NCBI RefSeq assembly: GCF_001931675.1
Contig: NZ_CP014839.1
Coordinates: 992,001 to 1,056,000, forward strand
Direction of reading: 5' to 3'
From: Pandoraea thiooxydans
Lineage (GTDB): Bacteria; Pseudomonadota; Gammaproteobacteria; Burkholderiales; Burkholderiaceae
Length of the DNA: 64,000 nt
Below the pieces are notes generated by a model. That model ran no database searches and was not told where the DNA came from. It worked only from the letters and a program-made list of their open reading frames with translations. A program made the translations under genes and the position numbers. Shown one piece after another: positions 61,750-64,000 of this stretch (positions within the stretch are counted from its first letter, which is position 1; the number at the start of each line of letters is the position of its first letter).

Positions 61750-62661
61750 ATGGTCATGCGCGAACTCCGGGATGTCGATCTGAATTTGCTGGTGGTGTTC
61801 CAGGCGCTCTATCAGGAGCGGCAGGTGTCGCTGGTGGCGCGCCGCCTGGGTTTGTCGCAACCGGCGGTCAGCAATGCGCTGGCGAGATTGCGCAAAACGT
61901 TCAATGACGAGCTGTTCGTCCGTTCGCCGCAGGGCATGCTGCCGACCCCGCTGACGGCGACGCTGGCCGACCCCATCGCGGTCGCGCTCGAGAACGTGGC
62001 GCGCGCGCTCAATCATGAGGAACGTTTCGATCCGGGCACCAGCCGCCGGCAGTTCACTCTGGCCATGAGCGACGTCGGCGAGATTTACTTCATGCCGGCA
62101 CTGGCGCAACTGTGCCGAGCCAGCGCGCCCGGCGTGAGTCTGCAGACGGTGCGGGTGGCCAGCCAGGCGCTGGGCGAGGCGATGGCCGCCGGCCGGATCG
62201 ACCTGGCGATCGGCGCTTTCGAGCGCCGCTCGGACGCGCTGTTTCAGCGCCGCCTGTTCACCCAGTCTTATCTGAGCCTGTTCCGCGCCGGTCATCCGCT
62301 CGACGGCAGGCCGCTGACCCGCAAGGCGTTTGCCGCGGCCGAGCATCTGTTCGTCACGGGGCAGGACGATCCCTACGATCGCCTGAACGCTCATCTGGAG
62401 AAAATCGGCATTGCGGCGAGTGCCAAATTCCGGGTGCCGAACCTGATCGCCGTGCCGTTTATCGTCGGCAGCACCGATCTGGTCGTGACCGTGCCGCAAA
62501 AGTTGGCCGAACGCGTGGCCGAGCCGTTCGGCCTGCGCCATGCGGCGCCGCCAATACCGCTGCCGGCGCTGCAGACGCATATCTTCTGGCATCGGCGCGC
62601 GCATCAGGACCCCGGCAATCAGTGGCTGCGGCAATTACTGGCCGACAACTTCGCGCAATGA
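61750..62661 (+). CDS. LysR-family regulator beside hmgA
   Basis: A 303-residue LysR protein: N-terminal helix-turn-helix (LARLRKTFNDELFVR preceded by RLGLSQPAVSNA) and a substrate-binding domain. It is divergent from hmgA-fahA across a 127-base AT-rich gap, the standard layout for a LysR activator of the neighbouring catabolic genes. An in-frame ATG at 61756 is an alternative start. It converges on the next LysR gene with a 7-base gap. Confidence 0.9.
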   Translation: MVMRELRDVDLNLLVVFQALYQERQVSLVARRLGLSQPAVSNALARLRKTFNDELFVRSPQGMLPTPLTATLADPIAVALENVARALNHEERFDPGTSRRQFTLAMSDVGEIYFMPALAQLCRASAPGVSLQTVRVASQALGEAMAAGRIDLAIGAFERRSDALFQRRLFTQSYLSLFRAGHPLDGRPLTRKAFAAAEHLFVTGQDDPYDRLNAHLEKIGIAASAKFRVPNLIAVPFIVGSTDLVVTVPQKLAERVAEPFGLRHAAPPIPLPALQTHIFWHRRAHQDPGNQWLRQLLADNFAQ

Positions 62662-62668
62662 CGCGGCG

Positions 62669-63565
62669 TCAATGCGCCGCATGCTCCGCGCATAGCTCGA
62701 CGAAGGCTCGCACCAGCGGGCTCGGATCGTCCTGCCGACGCGCCAGCAGGAGTGGCGAGACGGCGTCGGGGTCGGACAGCCGGACGTAGCGCACCCCGTC
62801 GATCTGAATGCACTGGATGGCGGCCGGCAAGATCGAAATTCCGAGTCCGGTCGCGGCCAGAGCGACGATCGTGGTGGATTCGCGCGCTTCCTGCACGATG
62901 GTCGGCGTGTACCCGGCGCGCTCGCACATCTGCACGATCTTGTGATGGATGGCGGTGCCCGAGCCGCGCGGATGCAGGATGAAGCGCTCCGCGCGCAGTT
63001 CGCGAACCGCCACTGTCCGGCGGCCGGCCAGCGGATGATCGCGATGCAGGACCAAGACCAGTGCCTCGTTGCTCAACACGGAGAATTGCACCGAGGGCGC
63101 CGGCCCGATGTGCTCGGGGCGGCGCACCAGGCCGATATCCAGCTGGCGCTGCTCGATCGCCTGCACCTGAAGCGACGACGGCATTTCATGCAGCGTCAGC
63201 GTCACTTGGGCAAATCGCTTGCGATAGGCGCTGAGCACCTGCTGGAGCAGCGATGTGAAAGGCGACGAGGTGGTGAAGCCGATGCGCAACTCGCCGCTCT
63301 CGCAGCCGGTGACGCTGCGTGCCTGGTGGGCGGCGCTCTCGACATCCGCCAGGATTGCCTCGGCCCGCGCCAGGAAAATGCGGCCGGCGTCGGTGAGGAA
63401 GACCCGGCGGCGCGTGCGCTCGAACAGCGTCACGCCCAGTTCCTGTTCGAGCGCCCGGATCTGCATGCTCAACGGCGGTTGGCCGATATTGAGCTTGGCC
63501 GCCGCGCGGGAGAAGTGCAGCTCGCGCGCGACGGTCACGAAATAACGAAGATGGCGCAGTTCCAC
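62669..63565 (-). CDS. LysR-family regulator beside an MFS transporter gene
   Basis: A 298-residue LysR protein with the typical start MELRHLRYFVTVARELHFSR, a helix-turn-helix (AAKLNIGQPPLSMQIRALE) and a CbnR/BenM-like effector domain (LRIGFTTSSPFTSLL). It is divergent from an MFS transporter gene, separated by 100 AT-rich bases that contain a dyad (63607-63639). It probably controls that transporter. The inducer is unknown; relatives often respond to aromatic acids. Confidence 0.9.
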   Translation of the reverse strand: MELRHLRYFVTVARELHFSRAAAKLNIGQPPLSMQIRALEQELGVTLFERTRRRVFLTDAGRIFLARAEAILADVESAAHQARSVTGCESGELRIGFTTSSPFTSLLQQVLSAYRKRFAQVTLTLHEMPSSLQVQAIEQRQLDIGLVRRPEHIGPAPSVQFSVLSNEALVLVLHRDHPLAGRRTVAVRELRAERFILHPRGSGTAIHHKIVQMCERAGYTPTIVQEARESTTIVALAATGLGISILPAAIQCIQIDGVRYVRLSDPDAVSPLLLARRQDDPSPLVRAFVELCAEHAAH

Positions 63566-63606
63566 TGATATTTTTTATATATTGAAAAGCGGTGAAAATA
63601 TATATT

Positions 63607-63639
63607 GGACTGAAATTAAGCACAACTTTAATATAGTCC
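63607..63639 (+). promoter_or_regulatory. Candidate LysR operator dyad
   Basis: GGACT and ATTAA on the left mirror TTAAT and AGTCC on the right around an 8-base centre, with slightly unequal spacers (3 and 2). It lies 27 bases before the MFS gene, in the divergent gap, where LysR regulators usually bind. Confidence 0.45.
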
Positions 63640-63665
63640 GTTATCGTCTTCATCGCAGCGTGCGC

Positions 63666-64000
63666 ATGTCGTCCCTTCCCACCGATTCGTTTGCTCCGTC
63701 CGGCGCGACACCGCCAGCCGGAGTCACGCGCGGCACGCGGCGTTATACCCACATCAGCTGGGCAATGTTCTTCGGTGGTTTCGCGACCTTTGCACAGCTT
63801 TATTGCATGCAGTCGCTGTTGCCGTTGCTGGCGACACATTTCGATATCACGCCAGCGCGCAGCAGTCTGGCGGTGTCGGCATCCACGCTGACCATGGCGG
63901 GCGGCCTGCTGGTGACCTGCCTGCTGTCGGACAGCATCAGCCGCAAGCGACTGATGTGCGCGGCGCTGTTCAGTTCGTCGCTGCTGACTATCGTCTCGGC
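63666..64000 (+). CDS. MFS transporter (partial, runs off the window)
   Basis: The first 111 residues are present. After a Pro/Thr-rich start the first helices are seen (ISWAMFFGGFATFAQLYCMQ; SLAVSASTLTMAGGLLVTC) with the family's loop DSISRKRLM between helices 2 and 3. This matches the YnfM-like group of MFS exporters. The rest lies beyond 64000. It is divergent from, and probably regulated by, the LysR gene at 62669. Confidence 0.85.
   Translation, partial: MSSLPTDSFAPSGATPPAGVTRGTRRYTHISWAMFFGGFATFAQLYCMQSLLPLLATHFDITPARSSLAVSASTLTMAGGLLVTCLLSDSISRKRLMCAALFSSSLLTIVS

Overview
The window looks like a Burkholderiales (Burkholderiaceae, Burkholderia/Pandoraea-like) chromosome. The signs are high-GC core genes with typical beta-proteobacterial layouts: a hopanoid cluster (hpnD-shc-hpnG facing hpnB-hpnA-hpnH-ispH, then hpnM and hpnN), parE-parC with an ABC-F gene, hmgA-fahA for tyrosine breakdown, and DctB/DctD beside a Liv-type ABC transporter. 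The exact genus cannot be read from the sequence alone.

Region 1 (about 0-24.4 kb) is visibly poorer in G+C than the rest and reads like acquired DNA. It carries a coherent set for peptide uptake and digestion. A FecI-like sigma factor and FecR anti-sigma, plus a MocR-type regulator, lie on the minus strand. On the plus strand are a proline aminopeptidase, aminopeptidase N, an Lrp/AsnC regulator, and a tight seven-gene run: a TonB-dependent receptor with a signalling domain, its own TonB, ExbB and ExbD, an SbmA/YddA-like ABC transporter, and a TldE/TldD protease pair. A DUF2891 protein, a cysteine-dioxygenase-like cupin and a thioredoxin reductase follow. The logic resembles the Fus ferredoxin-import system and the E. 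coli yddA-yddB-pqqL locus, but with TldD/TldE and two exopeptidases in place of the M16 protease. I regard this as the most interesting system here. A perfect match to the E. coli Lrp consensus lies before the proline aminopeptidase gene, and a near match with a shared 14-base core lies before the dioxygenase gene.

The right edge of region 1 is a scar: an AAA ATPase gene abuts an outer-membrane efflux lipoprotein gene broken at both ends, followed by the N-terminal stub of a tyrosine integrase, GTAGCA repeats and a tRNA-Arg(CCT).

Region 2 (24.7-38.3 kb) is core metabolism: an aldo/keto reductase, a short-chain dehydrogenase, a DctB/DctD two-component pair, and the five-gene livKHMGF-type transporter. 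In front of livK is a textbook sigma-54 layout (dyad, IHF site, -24/-12 element), which ties the DctD-type activator to this transporter. Facing it are an enoyl-CoA hydratase-like gene and two acyl-CoA dehydrogenase genes.

Region 3 (38.5-50 kb) is the hopanoid cluster: squalene-precursor synthesis, cyclisation, side-chain building (HpnH, HpnG), sugar-related steps (HpnA, HpnB), an IspH for isoprenoid supply, and transport (HpnM, HpnN). hpnC and hpnE are not in the window.

Region 4 (50-64 kb) holds a small membrane protein, a 77-residue unknown protein behind a long leader, a GNAT acetyltransferase, an ABC-F ATPase, topoisomerase IV (parE, parC), a CopD-like membrane protein, fahA-hmgA with a divergent LysR regulator, and a second LysR gene divergent from an MFS transporter that runs off the end.
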